A stretch of 64,000 nt of DNA from Idiomarina piscisalsi (GCF_003987095.1 NZ_PIQA01000001.1:496001-560000), one strand, 5' to 3'; counted from the stretch's first letter, positions 32,086 to 43,652 are shown. Numbers and translations: made by a program. Notes: generated by a model from the letters alone, not told the origin.

Positions 32086-34257
32086 ATGAATGACGTTTTA
32101 ATGACTTTTTTTGATTTGGGGCAGTATTCACAAGCTCCGCTACCAGGCTATTATAATTATTGGCTTGTTACCCTGTCCTATCTTGTTGCTTTTATAGCGT
32201 CATTTACTGCGTTAAAAATATTTGAACGGGCACACCGTCATCGCTCAGCCAGCAAACAGCGAATCTGGACGGTTATTACCGCAATTGTGGCCGGTATTGG
32301 CGTCTGGAGTATGCACTTTATTGGTATGATAGCGTTCCAGTTGCCTGTGGTGGTTTCACACAACATTGGACTGACTCTGGCCTCTATAGCCCCGGCTATT
32401 ATCGGCAATTACTTTGCCTATTCTTTGCACCTGTCCGCAGACAAGCTTGCTAACTTCAAAAGAAGACATAATCGTGTTTCCGTTCAGACGAACATTCTTT
32501 CAGGCACTATTTTAGGCGCCGGTATTGGGCTAATGCACTACCTGGGCATGGAAGCTATGCAGTTAAATGCAGAGCTACTTTACTCGCCCTATTGGTTTGC
32601 GACTTCCATAGTTATTGCAGTGGCTCTTGGTATTCTTGCCATGAGTACTTACAGCCGCTCGAACATTATTCGTGGCGCCAAAAGCGAACTTCGGAAAATA
32701 CAGTTTGTCACTGCACTGATTATCGCAGCGGCTATTAGCGGTATGCACTATGTTGCAATGCTGGCTAGTCGCTTTTACACAGATGAACCCATTACTAGCC
32801 TAGCAACTAATGCTCAGCACCAACATCTATGGCTTATTTACGCTATTGTCATTGCTGTCGCACTTATTGCGCTTATCTCCTGGGTTTCATCAGTTATTGA
32901 TCGACGTTTTCAGTACAATTATCGCGCAATAAAACAATCCGATAAGCGCATTCGCGAACTGGCTTTTAATGATGCCTTAACCGGCCTTCCAAACCGCCGC
33001 TCATTGCTTGATTACTTATCGCAACAACAGCAGGAAACGCCGGAAAACGAACACTTAGTCCTGTTCTTACTCGATATCGATAAGTTTAAAGTGCTGAATA
33101 ACACGCTTGGACCGACGTTAGGTGATTTATTATTGCAGTCCGTTACTCACCGACTAGAGCGTGTTGCATTAAACGTACACATGGTGGCTCGCCCCAGCTC
33201 CAACGAATTTGCCGTGGTCGCCCGGGTACAGAAAAGTAACAATCCGGTACAAGCGCAGTCTCACGCGCTCAGTATGGCCAAAACGTTGCAACAAGAATTG
33301 CAAGCCCCCTACTCACTCAAAGACTACCGCCACCAGTGCTCAATGAGTTTTGGTGTCACTGTTGTTGATAGTTTTAAAAAGTCGTCTGAGGACATTCTTG
33401 TTCAGGCTGCGCTGGCCTTAGCAGAGGCAAAACGTAATGGTATGGGTGAAATTCGCTTGTATCATCCTGAAATGGCCGACGCGATAGAAAAGCGCGTGAA
33501 ACTTGAAGCAGAATTGCGCCAGGCTATAGAAACACGCGATGGACTGGAACTGTATTTACAACCCCAACTTGATATAAACCGTGAAGTCATTGGCGCAGAA
33601 GCACTGATTCGCTGGCACCATAGTGAACGAGGCATGGTGTCGCCAGCAGAGTTTATTCCACTGGCGGAGGAAACTGGTCTTATTATTGGTCTGGGTGACT
33701 TAATTAATGAACAAGCCTGCCAGATTATACGTCAGTGGCAACAATTAGGGCTAACCGACTTGGTACTTTCAATTAATGTCAGTGCCCCACAATTCCAGCA
33801 AATGGATTTTGTCGACAAATTAAACTCTCTGCTAAAACAATATGAAGTGCCTGCTGGTCAACTTAAGCTTGAATTGACAGAAAGCGTACTAATGCAAAAC
33901 CTTGATGACGTCATTCATAAAATTAAGGAGTTGAAGCAGCTGGGTATCCAATTTGCGCTAGACGATTTTGGAACAGGCTATTCATCACTATCCTACTTAA
34001 TGAAACTGCCGTTCGATGTGCTCAAAATCGATGTGTCTTTCGTACGTGATATGTTTCAGTCCGTACAGAAAGAAGCCATTGTTCAAACGATTGTTCAGTT
34101 GGCACATAACCTGGGTCTTAAAGTAGTGGCTGAGGGCGTTGAAACAGAGAAGCATTTTGACTACCTCTCTTCACTTGGCTGTGATTACTTTCAGGGCTAT
34201 TTATTCAGTAAGCCAGTTGCAGAGTCTGAATTCAGAAAACAAAATTCACACCTATAA
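32086..34257 (+). CDS. MHYT-GGDEF-EAL cyclic di-GMP phosphodiesterase
   Basis: A 723-residue membrane signalling protein. Residues 1-265 form the seven-helix MHYT sensor with the repeated motif (SMHFIGM, LMHYLGM, GMHYVAM), thought to bind a metal and sense a gas such as oxygen or NO. The GGDEF domain is degenerate: the active-site loop reads RPSSNEF, so no cyclase activity is expected. The EAL domain has EALIRWHH, SINVSAPQF, LELTES, DDFGTGYSSL and VVAEGVETE, all catalytic and metal-binding positions present. Net activity is predicted to be degradation of cyclic di-GMP. Divergent from the prp regulator. Confidence 0.93.
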   Translation: MNDVLMTFFDLGQYSQAPLPGYYNYWLVTLSYLVAFIASFTALKIFERAHRHRSASKQRIWTVITAIVAGIGVWSMHFIGMIAFQLPVVVSHNIGLTLASIAPAIIGNYFAYSLHLSADKLANFKRRHNRVSVQTNILSGTILGAGIGLMHYLGMEAMQLNAELLYSPYWFATSIVIAVALGILAMSTYSRSNIIRGAKSELRKIQFVTALIIAAAISGMHYVAMLASRFYTDEPITSLATNAQHQHLWLIYAIVIAVALIALISWVSSVIDRRFQYNYRAIKQSDKRIRELAFNDALTGLPNRRSLLDYLSQQQQETPENEHLVLFLLDIDKFKVLNNTLGPTLGDLLLQSVTHRLERVALNVHMVARPSSNEFAVVARVQKSNNPVQAQSHALSMAKTLQQELQAPYSLKDYRHQCSMSFGVTVVDSFKKSSEDILVQAALALAEAKRNGMGEIRLYHPEMADAIEKRVKLEAELRQAIETRDGLELYLQPQLDINREVIGAEALIRWHHSERGMVSPAEFIPLAEETGLIIGLGDLINEQACQIIRQWQQLGLTDLVLSINVSAPQFQQMDFVDKLNSLLKQYEVPAGQLKLELTESVLMQNLDDVIHKIKELKQLGIQFALDDFGTGYSSLSYLMKLPFDVLKIDVSFVRDMFQSVQKEAIVQTIVQLAHNLGLKVVAEGVETEKHFDYLSSLGCDYFQGYLFSKPVAESEFRKQNSHL

Positions 34258-34333
34258 CACACCGTGAAAACCAATGAATTCGTCGTTTTCGGTTCCATTC
34301 TGTGGCTACCGCTAGTAAAGTATTGCCACCTTT

Positions 34334-34355
34334 TTCGACTCCGACTTTAGTCGAA
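34334..34355. promoter_or_regulatory. Inverted repeat upstream of the POT transporter gene
   Basis: TTCGACT, eight bases, AGTCGAA: 7-base perfect arms, 55 bases before the transporter start. It could be an operator or a weak hairpin after the preceding gene; there is no T-run, so an operator is more likely. Confidence 0.4.
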
Positions 34356-34410
34356 TAAGCTAAAAATAGACATAACTATTTGATGTTAAATAACAAAATG
34401 GATAACAAGA

Positions 34411-35964
34411 ATGGATCCTAAGAATATAGTCGATAAAGACTCAAGCTTTTTCGGACAGCCAGGGGGCTTACAAACCCTGTTTTTTACCGAAATGTGGGAG
34501 CGCATGAGTTACTATGGCATGCGTGCGCTACTCGTTTTATTTATGACCGCCAGTTTGCAAGAAGGCGGACTCGCGATAACCGTCGCCTCTGCAACCGCTA
34601 TCTACGGCTTGTATGCAGGCTCTGTTTATTTCATGGGTTTACCCGGCGGCTGGATTGCCGACCGCTTGTTAGGCGGTCAACGCGCCACCTGGTACGGCGG
34701 TATCATTATAATGCTTGGTCATATTGTATTGGCCATACCCAGTGAAGCCAGCTTCTTCATTGGTTTAATTTTGGTGGTATTAGGTACTGGGTTATTAAAA
34801 CCCAATATCACCGCGATGGTTGGTCAACTCTATGACTCTGACGATGATCGCCGTGACGGTGGGTATACCCTGTACTACATGGGCATCAACATTGGCTCCA
34901 TTATCGGTTATATAGTCACTGGTTACCTTATGGAAAATGCCGGTTACCATTGGGGTTTCGGTGCAGCAGCTGTTGGTATGGCATTTGGCCTTATTCAGTA
35001 CAAACTGACTCAACCTAAGTTGAAAGGCGTTGGTGAGAAGCCACCGAAACCAATGGGTCCTATCTCAGGCAAGATAAGCTGGGGAATTATTTGGTTCTTA
35101 TTAGCGGTTTTAGCGGTTTATACCTTTTTAGCCCTGAATGACTACGTCACGATTGATCCAACCATCGTTGCCGGAAATGTTGCCATTATCTTTACGGTTA
35201 TATTTTTCCTGTACTACCTGTCCGTTTTTATCTTCGGGAAGTTGACTCGAGATGAAATGAAACGCCTCGGTGCTCTATTCCTAGTGTGTATTGCGTCGAC
35301 GATGTTCTGGGCAGGCTTCGAGCAAGCCGGCTCATCATTTAACTTGTTCGCACGAGACCTAACCGATCGCGTTGTTGGCGACTTTACAATCCCAACCACT
35401 TGGTTCCAGTCGCTGAACTCAATATTCCTGGTCATTATGTCACCGTTCTTCGCGGCACTATGGATCAACCTGAGCAAGCGTATGATCAACCCATCGTACG
35501 GCTTTAAGAGTGCTATTGGCCTTATCATTATGGCGACAGGCTTCATTGTCATGTTCTTCGCCTCACAAGCCGCTGCCAGCGGACTTAAAGTGGCACCATA
35601 TTGGTTGGTTGCGGTGTACTTTATTCATACCGTTGGTGAGCTGTGCTTAAGCCCAGTTGCCCTGAGTGCGGTGAGTAAGTTGTCACCGAAGCGTATGGCA
35701 GGCCAGATGATGGGTATCTTCGTACTCACCTACTCTATCGGTAACGTTGTTGTCGGCTTGTTGGCTGGTGGCCTTGACCCGAACAACCCACAAGCGATGC
35801 CTGAGCTTTACTGGACTATCTTTGTGTTCGGTGTGAGCGTTGGTGCGGCGGTCTTCGTATTGGCTCTGTTTACTCGTAAATGGGAAAAACTGGCGCCGGA
35901 CGATGGCGAAGACGAGCACCCAGGTGCAGTTATTGATGCTAACGAGCCGGTTGGCAAACCTTAA
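34411..35964 (+). CDS. POT-family proton-dependent oligopeptide transporter
   Basis: A 517-residue inner-membrane carrier with about fourteen membrane segments. The proton-coupling motif E-x-x-E-R is seen in TEMWERMSYYGMR near residue 26, and the family signature GGWIADRLLGG and MGINIGSIIG follow. POT proteins import di- and tripeptides with protons. This agrees with the many peptidases in the window and a peptide-based lifestyle. Single gene with a strong terminator. Confidence 0.95.
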   Translation: MDPKNIVDKDSSFFGQPGGLQTLFFTEMWERMSYYGMRALLVLFMTASLQEGGLAITVASATAIYGLYAGSVYFMGLPGGWIADRLLGGQRATWYGGIIIMLGHIVLAIPSEASFFIGLILVVLGTGLLKPNITAMVGQLYDSDDDRRDGGYTLYYMGINIGSIIGYIVTGYLMENAGYHWGFGAAAVGMAFGLIQYKLTQPKLKGVGEKPPKPMGPISGKISWGIIWFLLAVLAVYTFLALNDYVTIDPTIVAGNVAIIFTVIFFLYYLSVFIFGKLTRDEMKRLGALFLVCIASTMFWAGFEQAGSSFNLFARDLTDRVVGDFTIPTTWFQSLNSIFLVIMSPFFAALWINLSKRMINPSYGFKSAIGLIIMATGFIVMFFASQAAASGLKVAPYWLVAVYFIHTVGELCLSPVALSAVSKLSPKRMAGQMMGIFVLTYSIGNVVVGLLAGGLDPNNPQAMPELYWTIFVFGVSVGAAVFVLALFTRKWEKLAPDDGEDEHPGAVIDANEPVGKP

Positions 35965-35986
35965 TAAAGGTTAGGAAATTAGCATT

Positions 35987-36014
35987 TAAAAAGGGACCTT
36001 TGGGTCCCTTTTTT
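35987..36014. terminator. Terminator after the POT transporter
   Basis: AAAAAGGGACC, loop TTT, GGGTCCCTTTTTT. A perfect stem with A-tract and T-tract, so it can serve both converging genes. Confidence 0.9.
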
Positions 36015-36026
36015 AGTATGTCCGAT

Positions 36027-36497
36027 TTACTTTTTAGGCTTTTCGGAAACGTAGATAATAATCTCACCAGCAGCAACCACGGTACCATCATCCCGTTTCG
36101 CTTCCACGGTTATAGGTTGCTCACCCACTTGCCAAGTCTGATCTGATGCCTTCGCCTCAATAGTCACGTCACTGTTTGTTTTTGCCAGATACTGAACATT
36201 CATACCTTTAGGGATCCAACGCAAATGCTTTGGAATAGAAGCCTCAGCAAGCGCACCCATGGCCATTTCCATGCCGTTACATACTGCAATAGCGTGCACC
36301 GTACCAATGTGGTTCTGAACGGCTTTGCGCTTTTTGAACGTAAGCTGACAAAAATTAGGCTCTAATTCAGTAATAAGCGGCTTAATGGTTGCAAAATAAG
36401 GCGCTTTTCGGGCAAACATGGTTGAGAAAATCTTGCGCCCAAACGGCATTTTTAAACAGCGTTCGTATAAGTTTATTAAGTAGTTGCCATTGGCCAC
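36027..36497 (-). CDS. DUF4442 hot-dog-fold protein (thioesterase-like)
   Basis: A 156-residue protein with the DUF4442 pattern: N-terminal helix (NLYERCLKMPFGRKIFS), APYFATIKPLITELEPNFCQ, and the hot-dog helix HAIAVCNGMEMAMGALAE. Related to PaaI-like acyl-CoA thioesterases, though no substrate is known. I choose GTG 36497 because GGGAGAAAG precedes it; the ATG at 36539 lies inside the T-tract of the neighbouring terminator. The cell role is uncertain. Confidence 0.8.
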   Translation of the reverse strand: MANGNYLINLYERCLKMPFGRKIFSTMFARKAPYFATIKPLITELEPNFCQLTFKKRKAVQNHIGTVHAIAVCNGMEMAMGALAEASIPKHLRWIPKGMNVQYLAKTNSDVTIEAKASDQTWQVGEQPITVEAKRDDGTVVAAGEIIIYVSEKPKK

Positions 36498-36540
36498 TAT
36501 TCTTTCTCCCGGGAAGTCGAATTGACAAAGTATGGGCATT

Positions 36541-36567
36541 AAAAAAGCAGGCCGAAGCCTGCTTTTT
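36541..36567. terminator. Terminator after the isocitrate dehydrogenase gene
   Basis: AAAAAGCAGGC, short loop, GCCTGCTTTTT, 22 bases beyond the stop of the isocitrate dehydrogenase gene on the minus strand. T-tracts on both strands. Confidence 0.85.
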
Positions 36568-36588
36568 CAATAAGCTTAGCTTGCTTAA

Positions 36589-38835
<2,247 letters not shown>

Positions 38836-38888
38836 CTAAAGTAAATATGCAAAAAAAGTGGCAAGATTATAGGCGATTTGGCCTTAAA

Positions 38889-39329
38889 TTACCATGTACC
38901 GATGTTTTCCATTGACGCCCAAGGCTCCTGTTCTGGTAAGCGTTCACCTTTTTGCAGCAATTCAATTGAAATATTATCTGGTGAGCGAACAAACGCCATA
39001 TGACCATCGCGCGGTGGGCGATTAATAATAATTCCATTATCTTTTAGCTTCTGACATAACTCATAAATATTCTCTACTTCAAAAGCTAAGTGCCCGAAGT
39101 TACGACCGCCACTATAGGTTTCTGGATCCCAGTTGTAAGTGAGCTCAAGCTCTGGAGAGCGCTTTTCCTTAGCGAGCTCGAAGTCATCAGAAGCAGCAAG
39201 GTAAACCAAGGTAAATCGGCCCTTCTCAACTTCCTTACGCGACACCTCTTTCATACCAAGCAAGTCGCAATAAAAGTGTAACGAACGCTCCAAACCATGA
39301 ACCCGAACCATTGTATGTAAATATCGCAT
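38889..39329 (-). CDS. gloA: Lactoylglutathione lyase (glyoxalase I)
   Basis: A 146-residue vicinal-oxygen-chelate enzyme turning the methylglyoxal-glutathione adduct into S-lactoylglutathione. The start [20 protein letters not shown] closely matches GloA; metal ligands are seen as His5, the Glu in LELTYNW, the His in FGHLAFEV and the Glu in SIELLQKG. Two betaalphabetabetabeta modules are present. Single cytoplasmic gene. Confidence 0.93.
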   Translation of the reverse strand: MRYLHTMVRVHGLERSLHFYCDLLGMKEVSRKEVEKGRFTLVYLAASDDFELAKEKRSPELELTYNWDPETYSGGRNFGHLAFEVENIYELCQKLKDNGIIINRPPRDGHMAFVRSPDNISIELLQKGERLPEQEPWASMENIGTW

Positions 39330-39414
39330 TGCCTACTCCTTGAGCGTTTTTCTTGATCTATATTAAAGATACATTTAATATGTGTTTATTAAACATGCAT
39401 TGGGAATGTTTATT

Positions 39415-39636
39415 ATGAAACCTAATACGTTACTCAAAACCTCTAACACCTCTATGGTGGTGTTTCTGCTACTTTCAATTGTTGTGTTTTATTTAGCCTG
39501 GTTTCAGGAAGAAAACCTGCCACTAATGCTGCTGGTATTCTTACACTTATCGCAAGTGATTCTAGCCGGCTTATTTAAAGTCGCTTATGTCTTCCGTCTT
39601 ATTGCGCAAAATCAGTTAGGGCAAAGTCTGCGCTAA
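39415..39636 (+). CDS. Small two-helix membrane protein
   Basis: A 73-residue protein with two hydrophobic segments (VVFLLLSIVVFYLAWF and LMLLVFLHLSQVILAGLF) separated by an acidic turn. No family recognised. The ATG at 39415 is preceded by GGGAA; earlier ATGs in the frame at 39382 and 39406 lack a site. Its end overlaps the converging peptidase gene by four bases. Likely real because of clean membrane topology and coding periodicity. Confidence 0.6.
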   Translation: MKPNTLLKTSNTSMVVFLLLSIVVFYLAWFQEENLPLMLLVFLHLSQVILAGLFKVAYVFRLIAQNQLGQSLR

Positions 39637-40325
39637 CTATTCAGCCGTTGTTTGCGCTCTCGCCAGTCTGGTAGATACTTGTCCATAAGACGATAAAAGC
39701 GTTTGTTGTGGTAACGCTCATACAAATGCGTGAGTTCATGCACCACAACGTATTCGAGGCTCTCAGCCGCTTTACTCATTAAATCAAAGTTTAACCAAAT
39801 TTTATGAGTACGAATATTACAGCTGCCCCAACGGGTTTTCATCTTCCGCACGCCAAAGTCACTGGCAGCTACGCCCATAATGGGTTGCCAATGTTCCAGT
39901 AGCTGCGCAATACGCTCTTTTAACTGGGCCCGAAGCCACCTATCTAGCTGTTTTTTACGGGCTTCTAAGTTGGACGGATCAGACATACTTAAGGTGAGTG
40001 TCTTGGTTTCACGGCAAAGCGTTACCGCACTAAGCTGGGGGAATGCGCTTTTTCGTACCGCCTTTAAACAGTAGCTTTGCCCTTCAACAACGATCTCCGC
40101 GTGGTCTTCGTAAGACTGAGTCCGGGGCGTTGTTTCTTGCCTCTGCAGCAGCTTCTGCTGTTGCTCTTTTATCCATTCACTTCGGGCTTCTATAACCGAC
40201 TGTATATAGTCTCCCGGCCAATGTTTTGGTGCTGACACATGAACGCAGCCGGGCTCTTTTATCCGTAGATACAGGTGTTTAATGCGCTTGCGAGTTATTT
40301 CAACTTTGCAATCGCCTACATACAT
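39633..40325 (-). CDS. YgjP-like metallopeptidase (DUF45/M48-like)
   Basis: A 230-residue protein with the zinc-binding HELTHLYERYHNKRFY near residue 195-210 (H-E-x2-H plus a further His in Y-H-N-K-x-F), the preceding MKTRWGSCN, and an N-terminal beta-rich part (VEITRKRIKHLYLRIKEPG). This is the YgjP/DUF45 family of predicted metalloproteases related to SprT. Substrate unknown. Its start is three bases from the ion-channel stop, so the pair may be cotranscribed from the channel gene. Confidence 0.88.
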   Translation of the reverse strand: MYVGDCKVEITRKRIKHLYLRIKEPGCVHVSAPKHWPGDYIQSVIEARSEWIKEQQQKLLQRQETTPRTQSYEDHAEIVVEGQSYCLKAVRKSAFPQLSAVTLCRETKTLTLSMSDPSNLEARKKQLDRWLRAQLKERIAQLLEHWQPIMGVAASDFGVRKMKTRWGSCNIRTHKIWLNFDLMSKAAESLEYVVVHELTHLYERYHNKRFYRLMDKYLPDWRERKQRLNS

Positions 40326-40328
40326 GAG

Positions 40329-41180
40329 TTACTCACTTGTTTCTCGTGCAGAGTGCTGGTTGATTTGTGCCTGCTGCCCCTGCAATAAAGTTTTTAGCTC
40401 GCGAATCTCATCCTGCAGTTCACGCATGGTCGGCTCAGGTCCTTGCTCTTCTTCAAGCTGCTGACGTAATTCCTCAGCCTCAGCCTGACTCTCTTTGTCC
40501 ATAACGTTTACGACAATACCAATAACCATGTTTAGAAAAGCAAAAGCCGTCAGGAATATAAAGGTCATATAGAACAGCCAGCTCCACGGATACACCTCCA
40601 TGGTCTCGTATTGAACGTCCGTCCAGTCTTCGAAGGTCATAACCCGGAACAATGTCAGCATGGATACCGCAATGTTTTCCCATAAGAAAGGGTTAATGTC
40701 AGCGAACAAGTAACTACCGACCGCCGCGTAAATGTAGAAGATAATGAACATGAGCAATACCACGTAACCCATTTGTGGCAGTGCTTTTAATAACGAGGTA
40801 ATGAGTGTTCGCAACTCCGGGATGATAGAGATCATCCGCAACACTCGGAAAATTCGGACTAGACGAGCCAACAACGCCAATTCCGAGTCGTTAATAGGAA
40901 TTAAACTGACCACCACGACTAAAGTATCAAAAACATTCCAGCCATTTTTAAAAAAGTTCTTTTTATCGTGATCGGCGATAAACCGAATACTAATTTCCAC
41001 CACAAAAAAGACGGTGATAAACCAGTCCAGGCCAAGCAAGGCTGTATTTAAAAAACCGGGTAAGTCATACGTTTTTGCACCTATTTCCAGTGCCGAAATA
41101 ATAATGACGGCTATAACCGCAAACTCAAAAATCCGGTTACTTTTTAGCTCAAATAATTGCTTTTTTAAATTCTCGTACAT
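40329..41180 (-). CDS. BacNav-like voltage-gated ion channel
   Basis: A 283-residue inner-membrane channel subunit with six membrane segments. S4 carries regularly spaced arginines (RLVRIFRVLRMISII), and the pore loop reads TLFRVMTFEDWTDV, close to the bacterial sodium-channel filter (T-L-E-S-W-S type) with E-D in the selectivity position. After S6 comes a long charged coiled coil (EELRQQLEEEQGPE onward) that tetramerises such channels. Sodium selectivity is likely for a marine species but not shown. It is one operon candidate with YgjP downstream and is separated from uppP by three bases. Confidence 0.9.
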   Translation of the reverse strand: MYENLKKQLFELKSNRIFEFAVIAVIIISALEIGAKTYDLPGFLNTALLGLDWFITVFFVVEISIRFIADHDKKNFFKNGWNVFDTLVVVVSLIPINDSELALLARLVRIFRVLRMISIIPELRTLITSLLKALPQMGYVVLLMFIIFYIYAAVGSYLFADINPFLWENIAVSMLTLFRVMTFEDWTDVQYETMEVYPWSWLFYMTFIFLTAFAFLNMVIGIVVNVMDKESQAEAEELRQQLEEEQGPEPTMRELQDEIRELKTLLQGQQAQINQHSARETSE

Positions 41181-41183
41181 GGT

Positions 41184-41981
41184 TTACACGAACACCCAGA
41201 ATAAAACTGCAGCAAGCACTAAGCGATAAATAACATAAGGCCACATGCCAAAGTCATTTAACCATTTCAAAAAGAAGTGGATGGCCGTAATAGCGGTTAT
41301 AAAAGAGGCAACGCCACCCACAATAAAGCCATTCCAGTCAACGGCTATGCCGTCACTGTAGATGCTTAATAGCTTTACTAAAGCGGCCGCTGTCGTAATC
41401 GGTATCGCCATAAAGAAAGAAAACTTAGAGGCTGTTTCGCGATCAAGGCCCATAAATAAGCCAGCGGTAATGGTCGCGCCTGAACGGGAGGTACCAGGGA
41501 TGAGTGCTACGGCTTGTGCTAAACCGACGATAATGGCGTCTTTTAAACCAATAGAGTCAAGGTGACGACGACCACGTCCCCAGCGATCGGCCACCGCAAG
41601 CAACACTGCAAACACAACAGTGGTCGTAATAATTACCCACACCGCACGCAATACCGTGTCGATATAATCAAGCAACAGCACACCAAAAATACAGGCAGGA
41701 ATAGTGGCAATAACGACCATCCAACCAAGTTTACTGCGACCTACATTTTCGCCTGCCGGAATAGAACGAAGACCATCTGCAAACAGCGCACCCACGTCTT
41801 TACGGAAGTACAAAATAACGGCCAACAAGGTGCCTACGTGCACTGACAAGTCAAAACCAACGCCCTGATCATCCCAGCCAGTTAACACCGGCATTAAAAT
41901 TAGGTGTGCTGAGCTGGAAATTGGTAAGAACTCAGTAATCCCCTGCACTATCCCTAGTATTATGGCTTGCCACAGCTCCAT
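41184..41981 (-). CDS. uppP: Undecaprenyl-diphosphate phosphatase
   Basis: A 265-residue inner-membrane enzyme recycling the lipid carrier for cell-wall synthesis; gives bacitracin tolerance. The catalytic motifs GITEFLPISSSAHL (near residue 14) and PGTSRSGATI (near 160) are intact, with eight membrane segments. First of a possible three-gene run with the ion channel and YgjP-like peptidase. Confidence 0.95.
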   Translation of the reverse strand: MELWQAIILGIVQGITEFLPISSSAHLILMPVLTGWDDQGVGFDLSVHVGTLLAVILYFRKDVGALFADGLRSIPAGENVGRSKLGWMVVIATIPACIFGVLLLDYIDTVLRAVWVIITTTVVFAVLLAVADRWGRGRRHLDSIGLKDAIIVGLAQAVALIPGTSRSGATITAGLFMGLDRETASKFSFFMAIPITTAAALVKLLSIYSDGIAVDWNGFIVGGVASFITAITAIHFFLKWLNDFGMWPYVIYRLVLAAVLFWVFV

Positions 41982-42052
41982 TTAACGACTCGCTCTTTGT
42001 CTTTAATTGCCCAGAAATTGGCGAGCATTATAAACCGAAGTGGGCACTACCG

Positions 42053-43408
42053 TCATAGTTTTGCATGAAGTTTTTTAATGATGTTTTCCGCCTGTTCGTC
42101 CGTCACTAAAAAGCACAGGTTATGCCGACTTGCTCCCTGGCAAATCAGTCGTATAGGCACCGGTGAGGCGGCCTCTAACACCCAGGGAGAAATATCGCCA
42201 AAGTGGCCAATGTCATTGCCAATGACAGCAATAAGACTCAGACCCTGCTCAATCGTTACGGTCGCAAATTCCCGCAACTCCTCCAACATGGCTTCGGGTA
42301 ACACAGAAAGGCCATTTGCTTGCGAGCCTTCCTCGTCCAGAGTCAGTGCAATGCTCACCTCGGAGGTTGTTACCAAGTCCACACTAATGTCATAACGTGC
42401 CAAAACATCGAACAAGCGCGCTAAAAAACCGGTCGCATGTAACATTTCAACGCTATTCACTGTCAGTAATGTTTGGTTTTGTCTGCGCGCCAAAGCACGA
42501 ATTGACGGTCGTTCATCAGGCTCTGGCAAAATAAGCGTGCCGCCTTTTTCCGGGTAACGACTGTGGCCCACAAACACTTTAGTACCACTTTCAATAGCAG
42601 GCTTTAAGCTTTTCGGGTGCAGCACTTTTGCACCAAAGGTCGCCAGTTCTGCCGCTTCGGCAAAGCTAATTTGTTCTAACGGTCTTGCATCTGAGCATAT
42701 CCGCGGGTCGATAGTATAAATACCGGAAACATCCGTCCATATATTCAACTGGTCAGCACTCAGAGCCGCCGCTAATATCGCGGCACTATAGTCACTGCCG
42801 CCGCGCCCCAGAGTCGTAGTGACGCCGTCTTCACTAGCGCCAATAAACCCTTGAGTGACCACATTTGCGCTATCAATTAACTGCTCTGACAAGCCAGTGC
42901 ACCGCTTCCGGGTCTTATCAATATTGGGAACTGCATGACCAAAGTGATTATTAGTCACTAATAAAGAACGCGCATCAACAACTTCAGCGGGAGTTTTAGC
43001 CACTTGCGACCAGTACGCGGCAAATAAACGGGACGAACAGCGTTCACCAAAACTCAAAATTTCATCCCGAACTTGTCGCTGGTAACTTTCTGACGCGTTG
43101 GGCGCATTTTGAGCCAGTGACTGCAGACGTTGGTGCAATTGCTCAAGATTATAGTGAACGATATTGTCTTTTGGTAATGCAGAGGCCGCTTGGCAATGAA
43201 TTTCAACAATTTCATCAAACAAGCGTTGGCGTTCTGTTTGCGTGTGTGACTGACTGATTGCCACTAAACGATTCGTTACACCGGCACAAGCACTAACCAC
43301 CACCAGCGTCGGATTATTTTGACGTTCAACAACGTTAACACAGGCTTGAATCGACTCGGCGCTCGCCATACTGGTGCCGCCGAACTTCGCAACATGAATG
43401 GGTAACAT
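42053..43408 (-). CDS. lysC: Aspartokinase III, lysine-sensitive
   Basis: A 451-residue enzyme phosphorylating aspartate, first step to lysine, threonine and methionine. Amino-acid kinase domain: KFGGTSMAS at the N-terminus, TTLGRGGSDYSAAILAAAL, WTDVSGIYTIDPR; C-terminal ACT domains (residues about 300-450: LLTVNSVEML, FLARLFDVLARYDISVDLV) for lysine feedback. Start at 43408 (MLPIHVAKFGG) after AGGGGA, not the longer frame that runs through the leader. A lysine riboswitch precedes it, so it is controlled both by lysine binding to the enzyme and to the mRNA. Confidence 0.95.
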   Translation of the reverse strand: MLPIHVAKFGGTSMASAESIQACVNVVERQNNPTLVVVSACAGVTNRLVAISQSHTQTERQRLFDEIVEIHCQAASALPKDNIVHYNLEQLHQRLQSLAQNAPNASESYQRQVRDEILSFGERCSSRLFAAYWSQVAKTPAEVVDARSLLVTNNHFGHAVPNIDKTRKRCTGLSEQLIDSANVVTQGFIGASEDGVTTTLGRGGSDYSAAILAAALSADQLNIWTDVSGIYTIDPRICSDARPLEQISFAEAAELATFGAKVLHPKSLKPAIESGTKVFVGHSRYPEKGGTLILPEPDERPSIRALARRQNQTLLTVNSVEMLHATGFLARLFDVLARYDISVDLVTTSEVSIALTLDEEGSQANGLSVLPEAMLEELREFATVTIEQGLSLIAVIGNDIGHFGDISPWVLEAASPVPIRLICQGASRHNLCFLVTDEQAENIIKKLHAKL

Positions 43409-43448
43409 AGTATCCCCTGAACTGATAACAACAACGTTCAGAGAGCTT

Positions 43449-43620
43449 AAAAAGGAGGGTCTCCAGAAGCTCTCCACCTATCGGTGACAGCCGCAAGTGT
43501 TCAAACTCAACGGCCGGCGCAAGCCATTCCATGCACTTGCACCTCGGCGGTTACTCCCCTCGCTTAGCTCTTTGGTAGATGTTTGCTAAGCTGCCTGAGT
43601 ACCGCACCTCTTCCAGAAGT
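43449..43620 (-). promoter_or_regulatory. Lysine riboswitch (L box) upstream of lysC
   Basis: On the minus strand the leader carries the conserved blocks AGAGGTGC, GGGGAGTAACCGCCGAGGTG, and CTGTCACCGATAGGTGG followed by AGAGCTTCTGGAGA, in the order and spacing of the lysine element. The expression platform is visible: GAGAGCTT near the 3' end of the aptamer is complementary to AAGCTCTC 19 bases on, and GGAG-ACC-CTCC followed by five T could act as terminator. Binding of lysine would lower lysC expression. Confidence 0.9.
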
Positions 43621-43652
43621 TAGTAAACCACGAATAGTGGTTTGAATTCAAT

